Of a DNA stretch of 12,578 bases, positions 6,186 to 12,578 are shown piece by piece (within the stretch, counting starts at the first letter, position 1; every line of letters begins with the position of its first letter). The notes under the pieces are model-generated. The model saw only the letters and a list, made by a program, of their open reading frames with translations. It made no database searches and was not told where the DNA came from. Source of the DNA: Nitrospirota bacterium (lineage in GTDB: Bacteria > Nitrospirota > Thermodesulfovibrionia > UBA6902 > BMS3Bbin08); contig JACQXH010000174.1 of the NCBI GenBank assembly GCA_016208845.1, forward strand, positions 744 through 13,321, written 5' to 3'. A program made the translations under genes and the position numbers.

Positions 6186-6554
6186 GTGAAATCTATTCTT
6201 GTAGTCGATGATTCAAATACCATCAGGACCTTGATCAAATCGGTTATCGAGGACATTGGCAGCGTAGATATATTTGAAGCATCGTCAGGTTTTGAGGCAC
6301 TTAAGATATTGCCGCAGCATGCCTTTGATCTTGTTGTTACTGATATTAACATGCCGGACATAAATGGTTTTGAGCTCATTAATTTCATAAAAAATCATGA
6401 CAGGTATAAAAGAATTCCCGTTGTTTTCGTATCAACAGAGCGCAAAGATGAAGACATAAAAAAAGGGATGTCGCTTGGTGCCTGCGCTTATTTGACAAAG
6501 CCTTTTAAGGCAGATGAGCTTGTGGATACGGTCAGGAAAGCATTGAATATATGA
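6186..6554 (+). CDS. cheY: Single-domain response regulator (CheY-like)
   Basis: A 122-residue stand-alone receiver domain. Phosphorylation residues are all present: D8 and D9 (VVDDSN), acceptor D53 (VVTDINMPDING), S83 (VFVSTE) and K105 (YLTKPFK). There is no output domain, so it works as a phospho-switch, either on a motor (CheY) or as a phosphate sink or adaptor in another pathway. The start is GTG at 6186, set by a strong Shine-Dalgarno AAGGAGG 5 bases upstream. It is the first gene of the chemosensory operon; its stop overlaps the cheA start (ATGA, 6551-6554), implying coupled translation, and CheA is the obvious phospho-donor. The aromatic residue near 105 that CheY uses for the motor switch is Y102. 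True motor control is inferred, not shown. Confidence 0.92.
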   Translation: MKSILVVDDSNTIRTLIKSVIEDIGSVDIFEASSGFEALKILPQHAFDLVVTDINMPDINGFELINFIKNHDRYKRIPVVFVSTERKDEDIKKGMSLGACAYLTKPFKADELVDTVRKALNI

Positions 6555-8491
6555 AAAATTCAAAAAAAGATTTTATTGTTGAGGCAGAGGAGATCCTCGA
6601 GAATGTCAATAACGCCCTGCTGGAACTCCAGAATGCCTTTAATCCGGATACGTTGAATTCCGTATTCAGGGCTGTACATACCCTCAAGGGCCTTTCAGGT
6701 CTTTTCGGGTTTAAGGTAATAACCGATCTTTCGCACGCGCTGGAATCCATTCTTGATGATCTCAGGCTTGGCAAGATCGATATTTCAGATGAAGTGATAG
6801 GTTTCATCTTTACCAACATGGATGTGCTCAAGAATCTTATCGCTCAGGTCGCTGATGATAAAGAAGCTGATGACGTGAGCGATACTATCAGGGCAATAGA
6901 GGCCTTCAGAAAAGAAGCAGGGTCGAAGAACAAGGATATCTCTATAGAAGATATCGGGATAAGCCCTTCTGTCCTGAAGGTCCTGTCAGGATATGAAGAG
7001 CACAGGCTCAAGAGCAATGTAAAAGAAGGACATGGAATATATATTGTCAAGGCTGTTTATAATCTTGCTGAGTTTGCGCCGCGCCTTGAGGCCCTGAATG
7101 CTCTTCTCAAGAGCCTGGGAGAGTTGATAGCAACGCTTCCGGTATCTGAAGGCGTGCCGGACGGTTCCATAGGCTTTAAATTGCTTTTAGGCAGTGTTTC
7201 AGACGTTGATGCATTGAAATCTAAAATTGATTCTGCGGACATAGAGGTCATATGTCCTCCCAGGAAGGAATCTCAAAAGGCGGCCCAGATAGTCTCCAGG
7301 ACTCAGGACGTTTCTTTAAAAAGCACTACAAACACCGTAAGGGTGGACATAGAAAAACTGGACCGGATACTTGATACGGTCAGCGAGCTGGTTCTGGCCA
7401 AGGGCGCTGTTGTCAGGATCGGGAAGGAGCTTGCTGAAAATGTCGGCTACAGCTCTTTGACCCTTGATGTGCATAAGATATCCCAGACCCTGGACAGGAA
7501 GCTTGCAGAACTGCAGGATCATATTCTGGAACTGAGGATGGTACCGTTTTCACAGATATTTACCCGGCTGGTGCAGGTCGTCAGGAGATATACGAGAAGC
7601 GTCGGCAAGGAGATTGACGTTGAACTTTTTGGCGAGGATACGAAGATAGATAAACAAATGGCTGAGGAGATCATTGACCCGCTCATACATCTTATAAGGA
7701 ATTCGATTGACCATGGCATAGAGCCTAATGAAAAAAGGATCGCAGACGGCAAAAAAGAACATGGGACAGTAACGCTTAAGGCATTTCCGGAGGGCAATAA
7801 GGTAATAGTCACGGTGCAGGATGACGGCGCCGGATTGGATACGGAAAGGATCCTCAGTAAGGCCCTTGAAAAGAAGTTAGTGCCGGAGAATCAGGTCCTG
7901 GAACAGAAAGAAGTATTTGATCTTATCTTTCTTCCCGGGCTTAGCACCAAGAAGGAAGTAAGCGAGGTGTCGGGCAGGGGAGTGGGTATAGACGTCAAAT
8001 CGGATCGGGGGCTGGGAACAACCTTTGTCCTTACCCTGCCGATAACGCTCGCTATAATAAAAGCGCTTATAGTGGTGGCGGCAAATGAAAAATTTGCTGT
8101 GCCTCTGACATCTATCTCAGAGACGTTTTTTGTGGAGGCTGCAGGCATTCAGACTATTGAGGGCAGAGAGGTCTTTGAGCGGAGGGGCGAGATGCTGCCG
8201 CTGCTTAGAGTAGCCGATGTGTTTAAACTTGAGAACGCCCCCAAGGATGAATACTTTGCTGTGAGCGTCGGGTTTGGGACCAGACGGATCGGGCTTTTGG
8301 TGGATGACCTTCTGGAACAAAGTGAAGTAGTTATAAGGCCGCTTGGCGAGTATCTGAAAGACGTCCGGGGGCTGGGAGGCGCGGCTGAAATAGGAAAGCA
8401 TGAGATAGTTCTTGTGCTTGATATAGAAAGTCTGATAGATGAATCTGTTTCTTCAAAGAGAAAGATAAATCGTGCGGCATTGGGCATATAA
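6551..8491 (+). CDS. cheA: Chemotaxis histidine kinase CheA with a gap in the ATP-binding domain
   Basis: A 646-residue cytoplasmic kinase coupling receptors to CheY. P1 Hpt domain at about 1-105 with phospho-His H43 (HTLKGLSGLFGF); a P2-like region of unclear function at about 130-250; P3 dimerisation helices from about 263 (VRVDIEKLDRIL); P4 kinase domain with N384 in the N box (HLIRNSIDHGIE), DDGAGLD at 424-430, the F box LPGLST, and GRGVG at 475-479; then the P5 CheW-like domain from about 500 to the end. Oddity: after GRGVGIDV (to V482) the protein goes straight to KSDRGLGTTF. In E. coli CheA the same two segments are separated by 14 residues (VKRNIQKMGGHVEI), a helix and strand of the Bergerat fold. 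The reading frame is kept. This gap should damage or abolish ATP binding unless it is an assembly error. Overlaps cheY by 4 bases; cheW follows after 50. Confidence 0.93.
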   Translation: MKNSKKDFIVEAEEILENVNNALLELQNAFNPDTLNSVFRAVHTLKGLSGLFGFKVITDLSHALESILDDLRLGKIDISDEVIGFIFTNMDVLKNLIAQVADDKEADDVSDTIRAIEAFRKEAGSKNKDISIEDIGISPSVLKVLSGYEEHRLKSNVKEGHGIYIVKAVYNLAEFAPRLEALNALLKSLGELIATLPVSEGVPDGSIGFKLLLGSVSDVDALKSKIDSADIEVICPPRKESQKAAQIVSRTQDVSLKSTTNTVRVDIEKLDRILDTVSELVLAKGAVVRIGKELAENVGYSSLTLDVHKISQTLDRKLAELQDHILELRMVPFSQIFTRLVQVVRRYTRSVGKEIDVELFGEDTKIDKQMAEEIIDPLIHLIRNSIDHGIEPNEKRIADGKKEHGTVTLKAFPEGNKVIVTVQDDGAGLDTERILSKALEKKLVPENQVLEQKEVFDLIFLPGLSTKKEVSEVSGRGVGIDVKSDRGLGTTFVLTLPITLAIIKALIVVAANEKFAVPLTSISETFFVEAAGIQTIEGREVFERRGEMLPLLRVADVFKLENAPKDEYFAVSVGFGTRRIGLLVDDLLEQSEVVIRPLGEYLKDVRGLGGAAEIGKHEIVLVLDIESLIDESVSSKRKINRAALGI

Positions 8492-8541
8492 TGAAGAAAT
8501 ATTTTAAATGAAGCTGTCAGGTTTCAAATGAGAGGAAGAAA

Positions 8542-9081
8542 ATGGACGCGGAAAAAGGCGGAGCAGTGAAAACAAGTGAAGAAAAGAACAGGGCTGTTTC
8601 AGATAACTCAACGAATACGAATAAAAATGAAGAGCCTGATATGACGGCAGAGGTGGAAATACTGGCTTTTAAGATAGCAAATGAAGAGTATGCAGTTAAG
8701 ATAACAGAACTGCAGGAAATTATAAGGTATCAGCGGATCACTATAGTTCCCTGCACGCCCCTGTATGTGCTTGGAGTAACATCTCTTCGCGGAAAGATCA
8801 TCCCGGTCATAGACCTCAAGATAAGGCTGGGACTAAACGGAGGAGTTGAGGCAAAGCAAAAGAAGCAGAAAATCCTCATACTCTCCGGAAACAAAGAGCC
8901 GTTAGGAGCGTTGGTTAGTCTGATTTTAGGTGTATTCAGGCTGCCGGCAAGCGAACTATTGCCGCCGCCGCCCACATTAACAGAAGAGGAAAAGAATTAC
9001 ATAGACGGCATAGTAAAAATAAAGAATAGATTTATATCTATTTTAAATGTTAACGCAATAACGAGGATGGGTGCATTATGA
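8542..9081 (+). CDS. cheW: Chemotaxis coupling protein CheW
   Basis: A 179-residue adaptor linking chemoreceptors to the P5 domain of CheA at the inner face of the membrane. Residues 1-36 are a polar, low-complexity extension (rich in K, E, N, S). The CheW domain follows at about 37-176, with the typical strands LAFKIANEEYAVKI, the segment TPLYVLGVTSLRGKIIPVIDLKIRLG (about 72-97; key residues G77, R83, G84, P88, D91) and a C-terminal ILNVNAI. The ATG at 8542 has AGAGGA at 8531-8536, five bases upstream. An inner ATG at residue 34 (8641) would give a protein of standard CheW size without the extension, but has no better ribosome site. Its stop overlaps the receptor start (ATGA, 9078-9081), so the two products are probably made together. 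Confidence 0.93.
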   Translation: MDAEKGGAVKTSEEKNRAVSDNSTNTNKNEEPDMTAEVEILAFKIANEEYAVKITELQEIIRYQRITIVPCTPLYVLGVTSLRGKIIPVIDLKIRLGLNGGVEAKQKKQKILILSGNKEPLGALVSLILGVFRLPASELLPPPPTLTEEEKNYIDGIVKIKNRFISILNVNAITRMGAL

Positions 9082-9824
9082 AATTAAATCTTGAGATGAA
9101 AATTGTGGGGCTTGTTGTTATAACGATGATCATAGGTTCTTTATGTATCGGGATCATGGCGGTCACATTTGCCCGGAGTGATGTAAGCGGCATCATTGAT
9201 ACATATTCGAATACGACCATAAGCTTCATTCAGCACGCTATCGAAGAAACAATGATGACAGGAAATACGGAGGTTACCAGAAACCTGACAAGAAAAAAAG
9301 GCAGCGCCCTTGGTGTTGAATCGATAATGGTATTAGATGCCGAAGGCCGGGAGGCATTTTCTCAGACAAAAACAAAGGTGCCGTCAAATGAGATGGAGAT
9401 CATTGACAGGGTCAAACTGAACAAGAATACATTTACTGAAGAAGGCGCGGACTCAATTGTTTACTATGTGCCGATAATAAATGCCGAGCGCTGCACCAAG
9501 TGCCATAGCGGGCAGGACCAGCTGAGGGGTATATTAAAGGTTTCAATGTCCATCAAGGACGCAAAATCACGTATCAATGACCGGCTGAAGACGATCATAA
9601 TAAGCATGCTGTTTGCGGTGCTGATCTTTGGCGCTGTACTCCTGATGATCTTCAAGAGAAGCGTAATTGGACCGATAAAGGACCTTGAACATGCGTCTAA
9701 ATCTTTATCTCAGGGGGACCTTTCCTTTAAAACAAATATTGCGTCAGAGGATGAGATCGGCTTTCTCAATAAGCATCTGAAAGAATCTATTGATAATGTC
9801 AGCAAGATCATCCACAAGTATTAA
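9078..9824 (+). CDS. Chemoreceptor, N-terminal part: c-heme periplasmic sensor, HAMP (frame breaks)
   Basis: 248 residues forming the front of a methyl-accepting chemotaxis protein. Membrane segment 1 is at about 9-31, followed by a periplasmic domain of about 140 residues. Near its end comes ERCTKCHSG, a c-type heme attachment motif with C139, C142 and H143 (codons 9492-9506). Membrane segment 2 is at about 172-192, and HAMP at about 193-245 (VIGPIKDLEHASKSLSQGDLSF). A strand like VESIMVLDAEG (80-90) before the heme site fits a Cache/PAS-like fold, as in heme-c chemoreceptors of Geobacter or the Tll0287-like family, so it may sense redox state or a gas; that is inference. The frame ends at TAA (9822-9824) right after HAMP, where a receptor would continue. 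One base earlier in frame the signalling coiled coil continues in the next reading frame, so this is one gene split by a frameshift. Confidence 0.85.
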   Translation: MKLNLEMKIVGLVVITMIIGSLCIGIMAVTFARSDVSGIIDTYSNTTISFIQHAIEETMMTGNTEVTRNLTRKKGSALGVESIMVLDAEGREAFSQTKTKVPSNEMEIIDRVKLNKNTFTEEGADSIVYYVPIINAERCTKCHSGQDQLRGILKVSMSIKDAKSRINDRLKTIIISMLFAVLIFGAVLLMIFKRSVIGPIKDLEHASKSLSQGDLSFKTNIASEDEIGFLNKHLKESIDNVSKIIHKY

Positions 9825-9841
9825 AGGTATCTGAAAGGGTG
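9816..9841 (+). other. Frameshift site joining the two chemoreceptor frames
   Basis: In the first frame the sequence reads ...I-I-H-K-Y-stop. In the second frame the same stretch reads V-L-K-V-S-E-R-V-S-R, open from 9797, in heptad style. A single inserted G (AAG GTA TTA AAG instead of AAG TAT TAA) would restore one continuous product of about 955 residues. There is no homopolymer run or slippery heptamer. A GTG at 9839, with AAGG at 9824-9827 upstream and only 15 bases after the stop, could allow re-initiation. Confidence 0.7.
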
Positions 9842-11941
9842 TCGCGGGTAAGCAGTGAAGTTGAGGCAGAGTCCAAGAAGGTAATAGAAGGCACACAGAT
9901 GGAGGCTGAATCCTCCGAGAGGATACTTGCCTCGGTGGAAGAGCTGGACAGGTCTGTAGGAGAAATAAATTCAAGCGTGGAGAAAGTCACCACCTCAGCA
10001 GAGGAAGTGACAGTTGCCGTTGATGAAATGGTAACCAACACCGAACAAATAGCGCAGAACACGGTTGAATTATCTACAGCAGTAGATTCAACTTCATCGT
10101 CCATTGAAGAAATGTCGATAAGCATACAGGAGATCGCGGAGCGGACCAAAGAACTTACCGTGTCATCAGAAGATACTCTGAGCGCAATAGAGGAAATTAA
10201 TTCAGCCGTAAGGGAAATAGATGCAAACACAGGAGAATCTGCGCGGCTCTCGGAAAAGGTCATGACAGATGCCTCGGGCTTTGGCATGGAGGCAATAGTC
10301 AAGACCGCTGAAGGAATGGAAAAGATAAAGACATCGGTCCAGACCACTGCCCAGTTCATTGAGGTCCTGAGCGCAAGGTCCATCCAGATAGGAAGGATAC
10401 TGAATGTAATAAATGAGATAACAGACCAGACCACCCTGCTGGCCCTTAATGCCGCCATACTTGCGGCGCAGGCAGGTGAGCATGGGAAGGGTTTCTCTGT
10501 GGTAGCTGATGAGATCAAGAGCCTTGCCGAAAGGACCACTCTGTCAACCCAGGAAATAGAGACCCTTATAAATTCCGTGCAATCAGAAGTTGTAGGGGCT
10601 TCTGATGCGATGTACAGGGGCTTGAATATCGTTGAAGAAGGCACTGTACTTGCAAACGATGCAAAGGAGGCGCTCAAAAAGATCATAGAGAGCGCAAAGA
10701 AATCTACAGAAATGGCCTCCTCTGTCCAGATATCGACATCAGAGCAGGCCAAGGCGATCAAATTTGTCACTGACTCGATGGAAAAAAACAAAGAAATGAT
10801 AGGCCATATAGCAAAGGCCACATCAGAGCAGGCCAAGGGCGTGTCGCTTATTCTGTCAGTATCAGAAAAAATAAGAGATATAACAAAGCAGGTCAAGAAT
10901 GCAAATCTGGAGCAGGCCAAGGGCGGAAAGCTTATATATAACGCTACAGAAAATGTGACGGTGCAGATACACTCGATATCAAATGCAATAAAGGAGCAAA
11001 AACTTGGCAGCGGCGAGATATTGAACTCGCTGTTCAAGCTCAAGGACATGCCCGAGAAGGTAAAGAAACGCGCGTATATCATGAACAGCACTTTAAGGAA
11101 CCTGCAGAAAGACTCTGAACTCCTGCTGACAGAGCTGGGCCGTTTTAAGATCGAACACAGAAAGAAAGAGGCGGGCGTTATTAATTTTGGGGTCATGCCG
11201 CTGGAATCGCCGGCTGAAATGTATAAACGGTTTATCCCGCTGATAGACTATCTTTCAATTAAGTTAAACAAAAAAATTGAATTGTATAATGCAGTGGATT
11301 TCGTCGAGACGGTCAGGAACATCGGCGAGGGTATTACAGATGTAAGCTACATGACGCCCTCCACATATATCGAGGCCCGGGACAAATATAATGTAGAGGT
11401 CCTTGCCAAGGCCCTCAATAAAGGCAAGCCGTATCACCGCTGCGCCATAATCGCAAAGGATGGCGGCAAGATCAACAGCATAGAGAATTTAAGGGGATGT
11501 TCCTTTGCCTTTGGAGATAAATATTCGACCTCAAGCTATATAGTCCCCAGGGCCATGCTTTCTGAGGCAGGCATAGACATTAAAGACCTGAGCTTTTACG
11601 CATTCCTGGGACGCCACGACGATGTTGCAAATGCTGTTCTCAACGGTGAATTTGAGGCAGGCGGAGTAATGGAAACAACGGCCGAGAAGTTCAGGGGACG
11701 GGGAATAAAAATAATCAAGTATTCCTTTGAGGTCCCTGAATTCAACATATGCGTCAACAGGGCCCTGCCTGATGAGGAAAAACGGCTGATCAAAAGGGCC
11801 TTTCTGGACCTCAACGAGAACAACGATGAACAGAGAGATATACTGCACGCCATTAATCCGGGCTATACAGGGTTTGTCGATTCTTCAGACGGCGACTATG
11901 AGGAAATCAGGAATATAATGCAGAGATTCAAACTGAGGTGA
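9839..11941 (+). CDS. Chemoreceptor, C-terminal part: signalling coiled coil fused to PhnD-like binding domain
   Basis: 700 residues from GTG 9839, open in frame from 9797; this is the rest of the receptor begun at 9078. Residues 1-200 are a long descending helix (many EE, S, A). The hairpin tip is at about 195-222: ITDQTTLLALNAAILAAQAGEHGKGF and VVADEIKSLAERT, which binds CheA/CheW. An ascending helix follows to about 440, with three 28-residue repeats beginning TSEQAKA, TSEQAKG and NLEQAKG (residues 300-383). From about 447 to 690 lies a domain resembling PhnD-type periplasmic phosphonate/phosphite-binding proteins: FGVMPLESP, FIPLIDYLSIKLNKKIEL, VSYMTPSTYIEARDKY, LRGCSFAFGD, STSSYIVPRAML, VLNGEFEAGGV. 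Placed after the signalling tip, it would be cytoplasmic. If not re-initiated at the GTG, this part is not translated as it stands. Confidence 0.85.
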   Translation: MSRVSSEVEAESKKVIEGTQMEAESSERILASVEELDRSVGEINSSVEKVTTSAEEVTVAVDEMVTNTEQIAQNTVELSTAVDSTSSSIEEMSISIQEIAERTKELTVSSEDTLSAIEEINSAVREIDANTGESARLSEKVMTDASGFGMEAIVKTAEGMEKIKTSVQTTAQFIEVLSARSIQIGRILNVINEITDQTTLLALNAAILAAQAGEHGKGFSVVADEIKSLAERTTLSTQEIETLINSVQSEVVGASDAMYRGLNIVEEGTVLANDAKEALKKIIESAKKSTEMASSVQISTSEQAKAIKFVTDSMEKNKEMIGHIAKATSEQAKGVSLILSVSEKIRDITKQVKNANLEQAKGGKLIYNATENVTVQIHSISNAIKEQKLGSGEILNSLFKLKDMPEKVKKRAYIMNSTLRNLQKDSELLLTELGRFKIEHRKKEAGVINFGVMPLESPAEMYKRFIPLIDYLSIKLNKKIELYNAVDFVETVRNIGEGITDVSYMTPSTYIEARDKYNVEVLAKALNKGKPYHRCAIIAKDGGKINSIENLRGCSFAFGDKYSTSSYIVPRAMLSEAGIDIKDLSFYAFLGRHDDVANAVLNGEFEAGGVMETTAEKFRGRGIKIIKYSFEVPEFNICVNRALPDEEKRLIKRAFLDLNENNDEQRDILHAINPGYTGFVDSSDGDYEEIRNIMQRFKLR
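10736..10987 (+). repeat. Three 84-base (28-residue) in-gene repeats in chemoreceptor
   Basis: Units at 10736-10819, 10820-10903 and 10904-10987 each start with (T/N)-x-E-Q-A-K. Units 1 and 2 share their first 19 bases exactly; unit 3 shares 12 or more. Each unit is four heptads of coiled coil in the ascending arm of the receptor. Similar EQAKG repeats occur in related receptors from memory, so this may be family style rather than recent duplication. Confidence 0.7.
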
Positions 11942-11956
11942 CCCGGAGATGATAAA

Positions 11957-12578
11957 ATGAAAACAAGATCACTGGCAGCTAAATTCACAATCACCTTTCT
12001 TATAATAGTCCTTGCAGGGCAGGGCATAGGGTTTGTATTGTTCGTATCCTCGATACGGAAGAACCTGCTTGACTCGCTCAATGGAAAGATTCAACATACC
12101 GGCGAGATATTATCGAAAATAACCATAAAACCAATTCTTGATAAAGATGACTCATCGATGAGCGCATATCTCGAGGAGCTCATAAAAGACGATGACCTTG
12201 TCTCGATCAGCGTTTTTGACAAAGACCAGACGCTGATAGCTGAAAAAACAAAGATATATTCCCGCGAAGGCAGGAAGTTAAATCCGCTTTATGTGGAATC
12301 TTATTTAAAGAGAGATTTCCCTGTTTTTTCGGGGAATGCAAGGATAGGGGAGATAGCCATTATGTCGTCCTCGTCGCGGATCAACCGTGAGATATTAAAA
12401 CAGGCCGCCTTTGGAGCACTCCATCAGGGCCTCCTGATAATGGCCGTCATCCTGCTGGTGGCAAAATTCTTCAGCAGCGATGTGAGGAAGCCGGTGCTGG
12501 ACTTTAACCTTGCGGTCGGCAGGCTGGGTGCCGGAGACCTCACGGCCTCATTTCAGTCTGAAAAAAATATCGAGATGA
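11957..12578 (+). CDS. Second membrane sensor (probable chemoreceptor), 3' end outside window
   Basis: An open frame of 207 codons running off the window end. Membrane segment 1 is at about 10-31, a periplasmic sensor of about 118 residues follows, membrane segment 2 is at about 151-172, and a HAMP start at about 173-205 (VRKPVLDFNLAVGRLGAGDLT). The sensor has a strand LVSISVFDKDQTLIAEK like the Cache/PAS-like core of the receptor upstream, but no CXXCH in the visible part. The ATG has GGAG at 11945-11948, eight bases upstream, and lies 15 bases after the previous stop, so it belongs to the same operon. The location next to cheW and another receptor favours a chemoreceptor. Because the output domain is off the window, a histidine kinase or cyclase cannot be ruled out. 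Confidence 0.82.
   Translation, partial: MKTRSLAAKFTITFLIIVLAGQGIGFVLFVSSIRKNLLDSLNGKIQHTGEILSKITIKPILDKDDSSMSAYLEELIKDDDLVSISVFDKDQTLIAEKTKIYSREGRKLNPLYVESYLKRDFPVFSGNARIGEIAIMSSSSRINREILKQAAFGALHQGLLIMAVILLVAKFFSSDVRKPVLDFNLAVGRLGAGDLTASFQSEKNIEM

Noticed and set aside
5936..6211. 91-codon plus-strand frame before cheY
   Set aside because: No ribosome site, no family resemblance, runs through an inverted-repeat arm and overlaps the well-supported GTG start of the receiver gene.
9816..9824. Programmed ribosomal frameshift in the receptor
   Set aside because: No X-XXY-YYZ slippery heptamer, and a slip at CAC-AAG-TAT would not re-pair; mutation, error or re-initiation are better explanations.
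9808..11196. 462-codon minus-strand frame
   Set aside because: It is the antisense shadow of the coiled-coil receptor; Ser-rich low-complexity product, no start signal, while the plus-strand frame has clear family motifs.

Overview
The window reads as a fragment of a mesophilic, moderately AT-leaning Gram-negative chromosome with heavy use of AGG/AGA arginine and ATA isoleucine codons. Together with the sigma-54 activator, a c-heme chemoreceptor, an iron-sulfur flavoprotein and degenerate heptamer repeats between genes, this suggests an anaerobic or microaerophilic member of Nitrospirota or Desulfobacterota-like lineages. That placement is an inference from style; no marker in the window fixes the taxonomy.

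Layout. (1) 3-1103 (+): C-terminal half of the Lon protease, cut by the window start. (2) 1252-2613 (+): a complete NtrC-type sigma-54 response regulator without an adjacent histidine kinase. (3) 4740-2662 (-): trpE-trpG, the two subunits of anthranilate synthase, as a two-gene operon with a recognisable promoter, converging on the regulator. (4) 4882-5151 (+): tRNA-Gly(GCC) and tRNA-Cys(GCA), both with encoded CCA. (5) 5211-5795 (+): a small flavodoxin-fold iron-sulfur flavoprotein. (6) 5796-6185: a 390-base non-coding region with a possible sigma-28-like promoter and inverted repeats. (7) 6186 to the window end (+): a chemosensory operon, cheY-like, cheA, cheW, a chemoreceptor (two reading frames), and the start of a second receptor or sensor. 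ATGA overlaps join cheY/cheA and cheW/mcp.

The chemosensory operon is the notable part. The first receptor would have a periplasmic CXXCH (c-type heme) sensor, two membrane segments, HAMP, a long signalling coiled coil, and then a cytoplasmic C-terminal domain that looks like a PhnD-type phosphonate/phosphite solute-binding protein. Its reading frame is broken by a one-base shift just after HAMP. The CheA has a clean in-frame gap of about 14 residues directly after the GRGVG motif of its ATP-binding domain. Either the pathway is decaying, or these are assembly errors, or both differences are real and functional.

A second unexplained structure is a set of short, degenerate tandem repeats of exactly 7 bases, with different sequences but the same period, in the spacers at 1131-1186, 4794-4814, 4840-4874, 4963-4990, 5027-5047 and 5158-5178. 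They surround both tRNA genes and overlap the trpE promoter.
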